Source: Dipylidium caninum | Taxonomy: Eukaryota > Platyhelminthes > Cestoda > Cyclophyllidea > Dipylidiidae | Direction: 5' to 3' | DNA: 64,000 nucleotides | NCBI GenBank assembly: GCA_017562135.1 | Contig: QEYB01000448.1 | Coordinates: 1,860,001 to 1,924,000 of the forward strand | Part shown: one piece after another, positions 1 to 10,276 of the stretch | How positions within the stretch are numbered: position 1 is the stretch's first letter | Layout of the letters: every line of letters begins with the position of its first letter | Notes under the pieces: model-generated | Seen by the model: the letters and a program-made list of their open reading frames with translations, nothing else | Databases searched by the model: none | Told to the model about the DNA's origin: nothing | Program-made: the position numbers and the translations under genes

Positions 1-1244
1 CCATCCTGCTCGAGCATATATTCGCCTTCTCAAACCAGCCTCCGAACCCACTTGGTCTTCTGCTCGTAGTTAAGTCTACCAAGTCGCCACACCGGCCAAT
101 GCAGGCTAATCGTTTCGGGTCCGTCCTGGGGTCAAGGGCAATTCCCCTGTTCATTTGTGCTGCAGGCAGAAAGTTCATCTCGAAAGGATAACTGTCCTTG
201 TAGCTTGTTAACTTTCATCCAGGCAGACGCTGAGGTCACAGTGAGTTGTGGACTTTGACAAGGCCACGATGTTGTCATCACGTGCACTGGCGAAAAAGGT
301 TTTCCACTCAGCGGTGCTGCCGCGCCGCACATTCGCTTGAGCTCTGAAGTACCGCATGTATGTGGCGCAGGTGTAATACAATTTCACGAGGCGCAACCCC
401 GAAGAGAGCTAAGGAAGACGGCTGCGCTGTGAGGTAAATGCACGCGGGGTGCATGGATCCCCAGTCGGGCCTTGTGAAATAGAAAAACAAAGTGGCAGAT
501 GGTAGTTTCTGTTTTCTCTCTGAGTTTCGCGTATACGTCCACTGATATTCAGTGTGCGAGGTCGGGTTTTCTTCCACACACTATTCGCCTCCGACAGCCT
601 GCTGCCTCACTTCCTCTAAAGACCACAGCCTCGGTGTTCCGTAGACCTGTCTGTACGGTGAAAATAGGCGAACCTGCCGAACGCCGTGTTATTCAGTGCT
701 GTCTTTAGCTCATTTGACCTCCCAAATCTCCAATTCCCCGCATTTCAATCGAGTCTGTAAGTGTGGTAGCGATGCAAGAAAGGGATGCAGGCGAGTGAAA
801 GGTCAGTGGATTCATATGAGAATGATATGAGTTGATCTTCATCATTTCTCATGAGACTGCGCTGTTGGTTGGCGTAAACGAGCCTCCATCTTTGTAAGGG
901 CTCGCATCTACCGGGAGCTGCGATAGCAGCTATATAACCGGTTAATTTGTGAATCTGAGCACCAGTGCAGTGGTATCAGGCGTGGTGGACGCTTTATCCA
1001 GGTCTCCCATTCAAGCCGACTAAGGCTCGCGAATTGTGTCCACACGTGCCGGCATTTGCTTCCAACCGCAGTCTTTCATCTCTTTGTACTGATACAAAAA
1101 CACGACTCGGAGTCGCGTTTTTTCTGTGCGTCGGGCTGAGTCTTGCAGTCCGAATCAACGGTACCGCGATTGGTCGGCGTGGCGGTCAGTGATTTGGAGA
1201 AAAAAGCCCAGTCATGTGCAGGTTTGGTTGTTTTTCTTGAGTAG
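1..1244. other. No gene seen; upstream/intron sequence of THG1
   Basis: No convincing coding exon was found on either strand. The N-terminal half of THG1, which holds its metal-binding residues, is expected upstream of the exon at 1245. No matching translation was found here, so those exons probably lie left of the window. Short open frames on both strands lack splice signals and recognisable motifs. Confidence 0.5.
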
Positions 1245-3982
1245 CAAACTCATGTCGACGGTGGTCTCGCTCTTCGCCTCGTCCTACGTCTTCGAGTGGC
1301 CCAAATACATGGCAGACACGCCGCTACTCTATCCACCCGCCTTTGACGGACGTGTTGTCCTCTACCCCACCGATAAGAACCTCCGCGACTACTTGGCCTG
1401 GCGTCAAGTTGATTGTGAGTGAGTTCCCTTGTATTGCCTTTCCTGGCATTCCGCGCCTCCCCATTCCGACTTGTTTAAGAGGTTGCTATTCGCCCTCAAC
1501 CCCACCAAAACTCCCAACACCACGGCCTGGAGCAATTGTCACTGCACTCTGTCACGATATGAGTTTTCATGTGCCTTCCAAACAGGCAGTCCTTCCTTGC
1601 AGCCTCCTCCCAAATAATCTCCCACCCTGACTTTCCTAATCGTTAACCACAGCGTCTCGGCCACTAATTTCTCGCAGCCCTCCCACGCGCAACTGCAACG
1701 ATGACGTGAGTGGGTAGGCAACACTGGCATGTGGTGCGGGCTGCTTATTCAGGCGGTGCCTTCATGTGATTTCGCATCAAATTCTTTGACTTAAATCTGC
1801 TTGAAGGCTTGTCATATCCCACTTGTCCATCGTGTTGGGGCTTACTCTGCACCCCGGGTTCCCCTTTCCCCCTCCCTCCCCTTCCCTTCCAAATCGCTAT
1901 TTACCACAAGCTTCAGATGAATAGGCAATAGTGAGGTCACGTGTTCTGACGAGAGAGTAATTACAGGAGCTTTGAAAGCAACCTTTGCAAGAACATCTCA
2001 GTGAGGTACATATTTTTCGGTTAGGATTCTGACATTCTTGTTAACCTTACATCCATGCCACTTGATCGGACTTACGTTGCAATACCTACTCTCTACAATG
2101 CGCACCATTTGCGTTATCCCGTCGTATGTCGTAAATGCTGAGGCGGTAGAAGTTTCGGACGCCTCTGTTAGGAATAAGTCACCCGTACCTCACCACTCTC
2201 TCTACCACTTGAACATGATTGTTGGGTTTCAGTTCGTCATCAAACTTACCCGCCCCATTTGCCACAGCCGCCCACGGCGTGCCCTCGGTGAGACAATGGC
2301 AGCTAGTGGCACCGCGAGCAGGCCATGGTGCGTACGCTTTGTCTGACACGCGCAGACACCTGGTATTGCCGAGATATTTTGTCCTTCCAACTCGCCAAGT
2401 CTCTCCCCTTTGTCTCTACTACCCCTACTGTCTCCCCCCCCCACCCCACCTCCCCTTTCCCTTGCCCTCTTCTCCCTGGTCCCCTAACCTGGCTCGCCAC
2501 CCCGTCTCGACGATGGAAGTCAACCCAATTACAATCAACAGGCGTGTAGTGTGCCCTCGACAACCAAATGAGCCTGGATCGTTTTGCACAATACGCGACT
2601 AGAGGCCGCGAAAGGGGTCGCGATGCGCTCCTGATCGTTGGGACATTCCTTGCTCAGTCAGTGGCACTTCCAAGCACCGGCTTTCCTTTGGATAGCAGCG
2701 AAATCCCCTGAAACAAGTACGTCTCGCTGCACACAGTCTCGTGCTGTCACGACGCGTGTGGAACTAGTAACAAGAGTGTGGCTTACAAGCTCCACGACCT
2801 TGGATTTGATCTGTGACATTGAAAAAGTGCATATTCCTGTCGCATAGAGCCTAGTGAGGACAGCAACTTGAACTGGCCCATGCACCACTTTCTGTGTCGT
2901 TGCAAGCGTCAGACGACGAGAGCCCTTGCTCGCCACCAGGGTGCTTCACCTCATGAGTCTCCGGCGGTGAAGTTTTAGTCCAATCTACTATCCCTCATGG
3001 TTTGGACGGCCTGGGTGCCATTGCATCCGTTTCGCAAAACCCCACCTCCTTCGTCGGGTTGACAGAGCCTATTTTATGATGAGAACATTTAAATCGGTGG
3101 ATTCCCCCCCCCCTTCCTTATTCCCCGTTCTCCGAAGCTCGGCATTGTCGGCCTGTGCTGAATAACTGATGGGAGGTGTTGCAGCTGCGCTCTTTTGCCT
3201 TCTTACTCTGTGCCTCGGTTCGGTGGTGCGTAACTCGACTCACCAATGCTTGTGCAAACTCAGTCTTCCCTTGCGCTGGCCATGTGCCGCTGCGGACTGC
3301 CTCGACTATCATGTTGTTGAGACGGAAGGCAGGTATTAGGTGGCGTGTAAAATCACCAGCCGCAGGTGCTCAAGTACTCTTTCGCTTAATTACCATCATT
3401 CTGCTATTATGTCCATTTGTGCACGCAACTGTAAAGCCGTCTTCGTTTGGTAAACAGGTCACATCAACAATCTGTACAACACGTGCTTCTGGAACCTCGT
3501 TCTGCGCGGGGGACTGACGACGACGGCGGCCGAGGAGAGACTGCGCGTAAGTGTCCCTGTCCAAACACGCAAATGTCCTGCGCTCCGCCTACTCTGAGCT
3601 CCATCATAATATCATTATATTCGTTCATTTTTGAAAGGCATACGCTCTTATTGTAGGGCACACTGTCCTCAGACAAAAACGAGATTCTCTTTTCTGAATT
3701 CAACATTAATTACAACAACGAACCACTTTTATTTCGAAAGGGGACGGTAATTTTTAGAAAATCGGTAAGTCTTTTTCCCTAAAGTACATATTTTGCTTTG
3801 TTTTTAGGTCGCAACACCTTTTATATATTGCACAAGTTCCTTGACCTTAGAAACCCCTTTATCAGTGTTATTGCTCACTGCTTTCATTCATTTAGCCAAA
3901 GAAAATGGCCATTGAAGAACGAAATTGTGACATAATAAAAGACGATTTTTGGGATGAAAACCCTCATTTGTTAATTCCATAG
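1245..3982 (+). CDS. THG1: tRNA-His guanylyltransferase (THG1), 3' half, 5' exons outside window
   Basis: Thg1 adds a G to the 5' end (position -1) of tRNA-His, which is essential for histidyl-tRNA synthetase recognition. Four exons read through in a compatible phase: 1245-1414, 3458-3546, 3657-3764 and 3896-3982, with acceptors ending AG and donors gtgagt, gtaagt and gtaagt. Exon 1 gives [13 protein letters not shown], then [15 protein letters not shown] and [10 protein letters not shown]. Exon 2 opens with the family hallmark [15 protein letters not shown]. Exon 3 carries [18 protein letters not shown]. The last exon has the C-terminal CDII-x-DDFW block and ends in TAG. These motifs follow animal THG1 order. 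The N-terminal catalytic half, including the metal-binding aspartates, is not visible. The 2-kb intron 1415-3457 contains part of a dispersed repeat. No close AATAAA follows the stop; the first is at 4375. Confidence 0.93.
3185..3350 (+). repeat. Dispersed repeat copy A (inverted partner at about 10380-10545)
   Basis: About 160 bp inside THG1 intron 1 matches the reverse complement of 10380-10545 by eye at roughly three bases in four. Shared blocks include the stretches around 'cggttcggtgg', 'taactcgactcaccaatg' and 'actgcctcgact'. No transposase or reverse-transcriptase frame and no terminal repeats are visible, so this is best read as fragments of an interspersed element, possibly SINE-like. 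Confidence 0.7.
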
Positions 3983-4374
3983 AGTAAACACGTACGATTT
4001 TATACCTCACATTCGTGTAACTACCTGGTTTTTTATGGGAATCGCTACTGTATACGCATGATTGACTACGGAGGTTCGTATTTCATAATTAATTAGCCCT
4101 AAATCAGGGGCACGGAAAAGGGAGACAAAACAAGTCGTTCAGCTTTTTAGACTGATATTCTTGGTTCCTGCAACGGTTACATCCTCCACCAAAAGTCAAT
4201 GTCTGTCATTTGCCATGCAGCACACTCCTTCGTTAAGGTCCATACGCGTCCCACACACACACCCCACCCACCCATGCGACTATCGTGGTGTCAGGACGAC
4301 ACAACTCCAACTCCAACCGCCTCTAGCTCTGAGCCACTCGTGCCCGTATCCTCTTTAACCGATTGTGCAAGGAG

Positions 4375-4380
4375 AATAAA
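4375..4380 (+). promoter_or_regulatory. Possible polyadenylation signal (AATAAA) for THG1
   Basis: This is the first AATAAA on the plus strand after the THG1 stop codon, about 390 bp downstream. It lies only 22 bp before the start codon of the small candidate gene at 4402. Assignment to THG1 rests on position only. Confidence 0.3.
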
Positions 4381-4401
4381 ACCCCTCCGAAACCAGGGAC
4401 C

Positions 4402-4757
4402 ATGTCGGAGCAGACCCGTTCCATCCAACCCAGTTACCACGAAAGTGCGCGCAATGAGGGAGCGATTGGAGAGAGCAACTCCTCGGCCACTCCAACCATC
4501 AGCTGGAAGGCCTCCAATCAGTACGGCGAAGGCCAACTCCCGGCGCCAGCAGCTAAGACTGCTCACATACAGGTAAGGTCGAGGAGACAGGCGACGACCA
4601 CACGAAAGCGCGCCATCACCGCCTGCCCGGATGCACACGCAAAACGCATCGCACATTTGGTAACCAGTAACTTCACAAACCAACTTGACATCAAGCACGC
4701 CGTCCTCCACTCCCCTTCCAGTCTCTCGGTGGCCCGACCGTGCCGCTATCACCTTAA
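4402..4757 (+). CDS. Candidate two-exon small protein, 68 residues, unknown function
   Basis: An ATG in the context accATGt opens exon 1 (4402-4572, 57 codons), which ends exactly at a consensus donor, CAG|gtaagg. A pyrimidine-rich acceptor, cccttccag, ends at 4721. Exon 2 (4722-4757) continues in phase 0 for 11 residues and stops at TAA. The product starts MSEQTRSIQPSYHE, is hydrophilic and rich in Ser, Ala, Asn and Gln, and ends SLGGPTVPLSP. It has no signal peptide, membrane segment or recognised domain. It is convergent with the TMEM59-like gene: its stop lies about 80 bp from that gene's poly(A) signal. A 178-codon frame opposite (4827-4291, minus) is probably its shadow. I do not recognise the family. 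The support is the start context and splice phase only. Confidence 0.4.
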
Positions 4758-4838
4758 GTAGGCATGAGAAGCAGCCATAGCGCAAAGCGAAAAGCACACA
4801 CAACAATAGGCAATGTCGAGGAGTCACAGCATCACAAT

Positions 4839-4844
4839 TTTATT
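4839..4844 (-). promoter_or_regulatory. Polyadenylation signal (AATAAA) of the TMEM59-like gene
   Basis: On the minus strand the sequence reads CCAATAAAATTG, about 500 bp downstream of the TMEM59-like stop codon. Cleavage would be expected about 15-25 bp further on, near 4815-4825, just short of the convergent small gene on the other strand. Confidence 0.6.
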
Positions 4845-5349
4845 GGAAACAACAACGACAACAAATAGAATGTACTGAGACAAATCTCAGGGTGGGCGCC
4901 ACCATCCGAGTCACAATGAAGAAATGTTACAGCACAAGGCTCGAAAATAGGGTGTTAGTGTTGTCTATTAACCAAGGTTCGTTTCAAAAGAGGGAAGGGA
5001 TAGGGAGACAAATTATGTCCACATCACACGCATCACCTCTCGCCTGCTTCAGTCAGTCTCTCACACCAGCGGCGTTTTTGGCGGCAGCTCAGAATCCCAC
5101 ACTTCCATCAAACGGCGATTGTGGCTTCGTAAGACTGACCTTCACCGAGGCGGGCTCGAAAAAGGCCGGCAGTCGCTAAAATTACAGTAACACGCACCAG
5201 TCAACCCACAGACAAACCTCGTCTCTCGATGCAACCCACTCTTTAACAATCAAAACCTCCCCCTTCCATTCATCTTCGCGAAACACACCAAACCATGAGT
5301 GCGTCTGAGTAAACATTAAAGAAAACGCCTCCACTCGGAAAAATACAAG

Positions 5350-6283
5350 TTAAAAAGTGCAAAAAGGAGGGAAGTCGACCTGGTACTGACGCTGGAAGGC
5401 GGCCGACGCGCACGACGGGCTCCGAGGCGTATGCACCGCGAACACCAGCAGGACAATACTGGCAATAAACATCAGAATAATGGATGCCAGAAAGAGAGGG
5501 TGGGTCGTCACGTAATGCAAGGCTACTCGAGCCCGATAACAGAAATTATGCGGAATTGTAGGCACTTTCACACCCTCCTCGTTCTCTGGTGGCAGCATCA
5601 TCTGCATGGCACCCGGCGCCTCATCCAAGGCAGCATGCATCATTTTCACCCTCATAATCCGCATCTCGTCGTCCATCGTGTTAAGAGGTCCAATAACACG
5701 GACTTCTTCCCAAATAACATAGATAATAGTAACGTAAAAGGCACACCTTTAGGAAGCAAGACCTTAACATCTGCTGTCTGTATAAATCGAGGTTCTTGAG
5801 GCCCTACAAAGTAACGCGAATTATTGACACGCAAAGCGACACCTACGAGGTTCGCTTGGGCGGAAGAACGAGAACAAACTAAGGAACCACGAATATGACA
5901 CTAAGCCAACCATACCTCGACATAACTCTCTTGAATACACTCCTCAGTGTTGACATTACACCTTTGTCAGGACGCGTCAGCTCCGACGGCTCTATGTGAC
6001 TGCATCCGACGTAGCAAGATGCCTTCAAGCCAGTATCTTCGCGTTTGTTGCACTCCTCTTCACAATCCAAATGGACGTTACGCTCGTCAGTTCGAAAGTC
6101 CCTATTCATAGGCAGTCGGCAGCCGTCAAGGCAGGCATTTAGAAGACTTTGATTTTCCTACAGAAATGTGGGGGCAATGCGACGTACATATCTGGAGTAA
6201 CAATTTTCCTCACATTTTAGGCACATATGCGGCTCCGAGAGAGCCAGGCACAATAGCAGAGGAAGCAAAGCAGCCTTCGCCAT
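5350..6283 (-). CDS. TMEM59: TMEM59-like single-pass membrane protein, 276 residues, complete
   Basis: TMEM59-family proteins are type I membrane proteins of the Golgi, late endosome and lysosome, linked to glycoprotein maturation and autophagy. Exons on the minus strand are 6283-6188, 6157-5911, 5878-5747 and 5705-5350, giving 831 bp that divide exactly into 277 codons. An N-terminal signal peptide (MAKAALLPLLLCLALS) is followed by the paired-cysteine ectodomain: CLKCEENCYSRY, then NACLDGCRLP, DCEEECNK and SCYVGCSHIEPSEL. This is the spacing of cysteines seen in TMEM59. One transmembrane helix (PLFLASIILMFIASIVLLVF) lies near residues 225-247, with a short cytoplasmic tail ending PPFCTF. The three introns are only 30, 32 and 41 bp. 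Donors are gtacgt, gttggc and gtgtgc; the second is weak but the phase requires it. Identity rests on the cysteine pattern and topology, not on strong sequence conservation. Confidence 0.75.
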
Positions 6284-6299
6284 CGGTTAGGGTTAGCCG

Positions 6300-8112
6300 T
6301 ACAAAATGAAGAGTGGATCGTTCAAACAAGGAGGCGTTTGAAGGACGAGGAGAAAGGACACTTGTGATGACATGGTGAAAAAAGGAGGTGTGAAATGCAT
6401 GATAAAGAAGCCAACGTGGTAAAATATCTACATATGTTTTGTATCCATCTCAGCAAAATGGAAGGAATGTAGATTGTTAGGAAAATGTTGGTGTGCCAAC
6501 GCAATAATAACGATTTTTGCCGTAGGTTAAAAAATGAAAAATTAGGAGATTAGTGTATAAGGAAAAGTTGACTGCTAATCACCATCCCTTTTGGTAAGAA
6601 TAAAAGTACCTGAATACCTAAACTACGGAGAACGAAAGAGCTAGGTTCACACCACTCATTCCTACAGTTTCTGCCCATCTCTTCGTTTTTATTGCTTGTT
6701 GTTGTGCCTCCAGCCGGTTTCATTTTTGGTACAGTTGTAGCTTAATCCTTACGGCCCCGTACACAATTGTTATACATTTTCTTACACTCTTAATTTTGTA
6801 TATAATTTTCGAATTTTTCTTTTGAATATGTCGCTTTGGAGGCTTTTCTGCCGAACTCAAGCAAGGTACAGGTTGTGCCTTTCAAATCATAAGTTCATTT
6901 CTTGCCTGTTGAATTGGACCTTGGAGTTTTAGTACGGAATTCACCGGGTTGGCAGCCTGTTGTTTGGTTATAAAATCAACCTTCTACTAGTTTATCGGTT
7001 TTCCGAGCCTGTAAATCGTTTTGGCTCCTGTAGACGTGGACACGAGACTAGTTTATACCGCTGAACGCACTAGTCTTGTGCTGAACTGCGAAGGATTCAT
7101 AAACTTGTAATAATTCACAGCGTTGTGCTGTCACAGTCTTTTACACTATAATAATGCTTTGCCGTCGATACAGCGATCTTAGAGCATGCAAATGTATATG
7201 ATATTTTATAGCGTTTGGAAATGGCCTCTTATGATATTTCTTTTGTTCCCTAGCTACTTTGATTGACTATTTTCAACTGCTATGTGGGCTTTCCCTACCC
7301 TTTTTGGCCTAATTCATTTATGATTTCTTGCATGATATTTTCGCTTAATGCACGTGCCTACCGTAATCTCCTATTTTTCCGTAAGAATAGTTAAGTCCCA
7401 TGCTGGGCTCGGTAATATTCGCATAGAATCGCAATCTTTAAACAATTATCCGAGCGTCTCGGCTCCATATTCGTCCTTTAGAATGGCTTTATAATTTCAA
7501 AATTTCATTTCATTAAAAGTGACTTACTAAACTGCGAATTCTTCCGCACCATAAGTGCAGTTTTTTTCTATTTGATGACGACAAGATAACTTATGTTTTT
7601 AAATTGTTTCTGCCTCAATCTTATTCGTTTCGCTCTTTTTTGTTTATAGTTTAGCCGTTCTTTCAAGCATTCGGGGCTGTAGTATCTTCCACTTGTTTGA
7701 CTCATTTTGAATCGCACTGGATGCTCTCTCTCTCGGACGTTTAATTTTTTTACCTTAACAAATCATTTATTGTTAATTTTTACGACTCATTGAGTTGATC
7801 CCTTTTTTATTTTTTGCCGGATAGTTTTGCTTTTATACTCTCGTGTTTCTGCCCTCTTTATTTTGTTCTTCCATCACAGTATTGTTACACTGTCTTGTCG
7901 TCTTTGCCGTAGTAGTTTCATATTTTCTTTTCTTTCACAGATTGTAAATATACCACATGCTACGCCGAATCTTAATGAGACAGTCTCCTTTTGCCTCAGC
8001 TCTTCAAATTAAAAACAACTTGTTTACCAATAGTAAATGTTTTGACGCACATAAGTTATTAACCTCTCGCCTAACCGGCAAAAAAATGGGCCTGTGGGAT
8101 CTTTACAATGAG
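6300..8112. other. AT-rich intergenic region, no assigned gene
   Basis: Sequence between the divergent TMEM59-like (minus) and MRPL22 (plus) genes. It presumably holds both promoters and the first MRPL22 exon(s). Apart from the candidate targeting-peptide exon at 6828-6865, no coding frame with splice support was found; open frames are short and T-rich. Confidence 0.5.
6828..6865 (+). other. Candidate first exon encoding a mitochondrial targeting peptide (MRPL22?)
   Basis: ATG followed by 12 codons (MSLWRLFCRTQA plus a split codon) ends at AAG|gtacag. The short product is Arg-rich, hydrophobic and without acidic residues, as expected for a mitochondrial presequence, and it lies upstream of MRPL22 on the same strand. 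It ends in phase 2, while the next readable MRPL22 exon needs phase 1, so an intermediate exon would be required and none was found. This is a suggestion only. Confidence 0.25.
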
Positions 8113-10276
8113 TGATTTACCCTCCACGCGACCCTACCCTCTCGAAGTCCAATGGTGCAGAGCCAATCGAACCTCGGCCAGCTGAGATTACCTACACTCA
8201 CGCGAATATTCTGTATAGCCAAAAGAAACTCTGGCTTCTAGCCTTTATGGTATGTCTCCTATAGTAAGCATTATTTGTGGGCGTAATTCTTTCCTCCTGG
8301 ATTGTTTTTTAGATCCGTGGTTTATCTGTGGACGATGCTTTTCAACAGTTAGGATTCCGCCCAGAGAAAGGCGCTCGAATATTGGAACAGGTGCGCTGTT
8401 CGTGCAGATATTTTAATATTACAGTTAACTCCTTTTTATCTCCTTTGATTGTACTTTGGAATTTTTTTTATTAGGCTCTCGAAGCAGCTGTTGAGAAGGC
8501 GATCACGGAACACGACGTTGAATTTTGCACCAATTTATGGGTTGGTATGTCTTTTCAGATCATATACATATTTTGAAATATCCTAGTGCTCTTACAGGCT
8601 AAGATAATGGATTCATTCTTATTTTTCTTATAATGACGTTTTTTTCGTAAAACAGCGTATTTTGGATTTTTTTAAGAATGGTTAGCCAGCAGTCTTTTGC
8701 GTTATGGGTGAAACATAAGTTGCCAATACTTACTTCAGGCAACGATTTATCACTATGTCTGTGGATCATTTATAGTCCTGGTAACCTACTTGGTTTCTTG
8801 TAAAAATAGACCTTTCGGTTATGCTACTTTATCACCCCAAAGAATCGGTTCGATATTTAACCCGGCCACTGAAGTGTCATCCATAAATTAGAGAGCTATT
8901 TTAAACAGGATTTATGCGTAATGAACTGTGTAGGTTAGGGGTACCTACACCACACTGAATCATCCTGTTATTTCCGTTGCAACCAATTTTTATTTGGTTT
9001 TGTTAGTACACATCTTTACTTGAAGTAAAAAATACCTTTTATAGTACGACGCGTGGACTTGTGTAACCAACTGTTGGATTATTTGAGACAGGCAGCCACC
9101 GCACCCCACGAAATATTTCATTAATAAAATCCGGTCCTAAATATTTCAGAATTATCTCCCGTACATTTTCACTGCATTTTTTCGAACGTTTCTATTAGGT
9201 TGGAAACTATAAAACGGGCGTTTTTGGTTAGTCCGTGTTAAGCTGCCACTGAAAGAGATACGTTGTAGTATGCGCTCTGTATTTTTATTTATAAATTTTA
9301 AATGCTGTTCTTTTTATCCATTTGTTAAATTTTTTTCTCTTTGCGCTCAGTCTTGTTTTCTTTTCGGTCGAAACCAAATAGAAACAAAGCGCGATTTATG
9401 TGTGCTTTTCTTCTACGAATACGGCTATTGAAACATCCGCAAAAGTGGGCTCATGTGTGCCTTTCGTACGAAATGACGCAATTGTAGATGATTGACCAAC
9501 CACAAAGAGCCAACGGACGTCTTTGCTGCTTCGTAGTACACGATTGCCTTCGTTTTGTGCAACTATTCATTACTTGTGTTGGAAATCGAAGTTTGTGTGA
9601 TAATCGAGAACGATCGAGCGAGTGGGTAGATAAGAATAAACCATTGGGACACGGCCTATGCCGAAATCTCATCAATAAAATTATGGTCAGCATTATGGTG
9701 GGATGCTCAAGGAGTAACCCGTTGTTTCTTTCTGTAATCAGGCAATACGATAACAGCGGCGGAATTTCATTGCCGTGCACTTAATTGATGTCATTCATGA
9801 GAAACTTATGAAAACCTCGGCATTATTCAGTAAGCAAAGGCACATATTACCGCACGATAACGCACGAGCATGAATTGACCTCTGTACTAGGACCTTTAAC
9901 CAAATCTTGTATTTTTGATTTCGACAATCATTTTTCGCCGACTTTAATAAGACTATTTTCTAATCTCTCTTGGCGTTGGTTGACACTATATTTGTTGCAG
10001 AGCATGCATTGGTCTTACGAGGAGACTCTGTTCCGCGGATCCACAAAGGACTGGCGAACCTCAGTGTCTCTTTCTAACTACCACTACGCTCGACTGATCT
10101 GCGCCTACGCGAGGGCGTTCCACCGGCACTTTACCATCCCTTCGCTATTCGATCATCCTGGCACCCAGCACCCAACTGCCCTGCCGATGGAGCGCCTGGA
10201 TGGGGCTCCTCTCATGACGTCCTCGATATCCAGTTGCGGAAACTACGGCGCCGACGCATCGCCGGAGAAATTGTAA
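8113..10276 (+). CDS. MRPL22: Mitochondrial large-subunit ribosomal protein uL22m (MRPL22), ends unresolved
   Basis: uL22m lines the exit tunnel of the mitoribosome large subunit. Clear exons are 8113-8249, 8313-8390 and 8475-8544. Together they give IYPPRDP, ending in a PAEI block, then YSQKKLWLLAFMIRGLSVDD, FQQLGFRPEKGARILEQ and HDVEFCTNLWV. These match the animal MRPL22 order YPP-PAEI-YS-K-MW-A-IRG-S-D-A-QL-F-KGA. The final exon starts at 10001 after ttgttgcag. Joining it by phase gives VEHALVLRGDSVPRIHKGL and then a stop at 10075. The expected tail (SLSNYHYARLI, like CHYFVKL) lies in the next frame, which stays open to 10276. Either one extra base near 10060-10074 or a different splice explains this. 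Exons before 8113 are missing; the first visible codon is split. Confidence 0.82.
8545..10000 (+). other. Large last intron of MRPL22, no gene inside
   Basis: AT-rich intron bounded by gtatgt at 8545 and ttgttgcag at 10000. Overlapping open frames near 9450-9785 on both strands (98 and 109 codons) show no motif or splice support and are treated as chance. Confidence 0.6.

Noticed and set aside
4291..4827. 178-codon minus-strand frame opposite the small candidate gene
   Set aside because: It overlaps the poly(A) end of the TMEM59-like gene and has no recognised motif; the plus strand has better start and splice signals.
9451..9784. Overlapping 98- and 109-codon frames on both strands
   Set aside because: They lie inside the last intron of MRPL22, lack motifs and mirror each other.
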